Shown one piece after another: positions 4,438 to 5,264 of a DNA stretch of 5,264 bases; positions within the stretch are counted from its first letter, which is position 1, and every line of letters begins with the position of its first letter. The notes beneath the pieces were generated by a model, which had not been told where the DNA came from, did no database searches, and saw only the letters and a list, made by a program, of their open reading frames with translations. The stretch comes from an uncultured Erysipelotrichaceae bacterium. Its GTDB lineage: Bacteria; Bacillota_I; Bacilli_A; Erysipelotrichales; Erysipelotrichaceae. Made by a program: the position numbers and the translations under genes. Location: contig CAMWMY010000105.1 in the NCBI GenBank assembly GCA_947175465.1, positions 1-5,264 on the forward strand, read 5' to 3'.

Positions 4438-5193
4438 TTAAAAATTAGAATTTTTTTGATAGTGTTGACGAGCTATTTCAAAAGCAAAGACGGCTGTTGC
4501 GCTAGCTGCATTTAATGCATTTTTGAATTCTTGGTGATAAGGAATATATAAATTTTGATCACTTTGTTCGATTACTTGTTTTGATAATCCTCTCATTTCG
4601 CCCCCAATAGCTAAGCAAAATTTTTTAGGGAAAGTGAAATCATAGAGGGCTATTGCATCTTTACGATGTCCACAAAGAAGGGCGATGTTGTTTTGTTTGA
4701 ATTGTTGGAGAACAGATGGAAAATCATCTACAATGCACATAGGGATATATTCGCTTGCCCCAGCACTTGATTTTGCAACTGTACTTGCTGCACTTGTCCA
4801 ATTACGTGGAGGAATTAAAATACCCTTACATCCTGCAGCATATAAAGTACGAACAATATAACCAAAGTTAAAAGGATCTTCAATTCCTTCAATAAAAGCA
4901 AGAAAACATGGCTTTGTGTGTAAGAGTTCCTCTAATGTTTGAAATTTTCGCTCTCCACAATACGCAAGAAGACCACCATGTGTCTTACCTGAAGATAAAG
5001 CATCGATTTCTTCACGTGATTTATATTGAATAGTTACTTTTTTTCGCTTTGCTTCTTTTAAAATAAAAAGTGTATCGCGATCTTTCTTCTTTTTATCAAC
5101 AATTAAACTATATAATATACGATTTCCACTTAATAAAGCGGCTTTAATGGAAATATTTCCTTCTAAAAGATGTTGTGTTTGTGTTTCTTTCAT
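4438..5193 (-). CDS. TrmH/SpoU-family RNA 2'-O-ribose methyltransferase
   Basis: Transfers a methyl group from S-adenosylmethionine to a ribose 2'-OH in rRNA or tRNA; the target nucleotide cannot be read from sequence. The N-terminal substrate-binding domain (about 1-80, ending THGGLLAYCGER) resembles that of RlmB-type enzymes. The C-terminal knotted SPOUT domain (about 95-245) has the three SpoU motifs. Motif 1 is EDPFNFGYIVRT (105-116) with N109 and R115, motif 2 is IGGEMRGLS (196-204) with E199, and motif 3 is IPYHQEFKNALNAASA (217-232) with N228. Motif 3 reads ALN where many relatives have SLN. At 251 residues it is of normal length. The start follows AGAGG (complement of 5203-5199) by 5 bases. 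It is transcribed alone, convergent to the ppiB group, from its own promoter. RlmB, TrmH or a less characterised paralogue are all possible, so no symbol is given. Confidence 0.92.
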   Translation of the reverse strand: MKETQTQHLLEGNISIKAALLSGNRILYSLIVDKKKKDRDTLFILKEAKRKKVTIQYKSREEIDALSSGKTHGGLLAYCGERKFQTLEELLHTKPCFLAFIEGIEDPFNFGYIVRTLYAAGCKGILIPPRNWTSAASTVAKSSAGASEYIPMCIVDDFPSVLQQFKQNNIALLCGHRKDAIALYDFTFPKKFCLAIGGEMRGLSKQVIEQSDQNLYIPYHQEFKNALNAASATAVFAFEIARQHYQKNSNF

Positions 5194-5210
5194 AAATACC
5201 TCTTCCTTTA

Positions 5211-5239
5211 AATATAATATATCATGAATAAGAAGTTAA
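5211..5239 (-). promoter_or_regulatory. Promoter of the RNA methyltransferase gene
   Basis: On the minus strand TTAACT (complement of 5239-5234, 4 of 6) and TATATT (complement of 5216-5211, 5 of 6) are 17 bases apart. Transcription would start near 5204, leaving about 11 bases of leader that begins within the ribosome site. Confidence 0.55.
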
Positions 5240-5250
5240 GAGTATCTTAA
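5236..5250. repeat. Short perfect inverted repeat over the -35 region
   Basis: TTAAGA (5236-5241), a 3-base centre GTA, and TCTTAA (5245-5250). With one G-T pair the arms extend to 5233-5253. It overlaps the predicted -35 box of the methyltransferase gene, so it could be an operator. In such AT-rich DNA a short palindrome may also arise by chance. Confidence 0.4.
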
Positions 5251-5264
5251 TTTACATAATTTAA

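Noticed and set aside
1..5264. Mobile element, CRISPR array, riboswitch, T-box or structural RNA
   Set aside because: No transposase or integrase motifs, no spaced direct repeats and no intergenic space long enough for a riboswitch; all gaps are explained by promoters and terminators.

Overview
The window is AT-rich bacterial DNA using the standard code (TAA/TAG stops, Trp as TGG). It has strong purine-rich ribosome binding sites, short intergenic gaps and U-tract terminators. Gene content and style suggest a low-GC Bacillota, perhaps a gut Erysipelotrichia relative; the taxonomic placement is inference. I see no transposase, phage gene, CRISPR array, rRNA or tRNA.

Layout. Positions 1-77 hold the last codons of a plus-strand gene, followed by its terminator. 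Next is a threonine ammonia-lyase gene (228-1457, +) with a good promoter that contains a strong CcpA cre-like sequence. It converges on a DUF4438-family gene (1509-2366, -), and the two share a bidirectional terminator. The DUF4438 gene is divergent from a 323-residue aspartic-protease-like gene (2429-3400, +). The 62-bp gap between them holds two mirror-image extended -10 promoters that form an almost perfect inverted repeat. A cyclophilin (ppiB, 3461-3898, +) and a small four-helix membrane protein (3899-4249, +) follow the protease gene with no terminator between, so the three may be one transcript. This group ends in a strong terminator nested inside a second, imperfect hairpin. A SpoU/TrmH-family RNA 2'-O-ribose methyltransferase (4438-5193, -) converges from the right with its own terminator and promoter.

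Most genes are ordinary housekeeping or metabolic genes: threonine deamination to 2-oxobutanoate, proline isomerisation and RNA methylation. The most unusual item is the protease-like protein. It carries two D-[TS]-G active-site motifs, each followed about 80 residues later by a hydrophobic-hydrophobic-Gly motif. It therefore looks like two retropepsin-like lobes fused in one cytoplasmic chain, a minimal analogue of the two-lobed pepsin fold. Its divergent DUF4438 partner, shared symmetric promoter and downstream cyclophilin and membrane protein are the best candidates here for an undescribed functional unit. No joint function can be proved from sequence alone.
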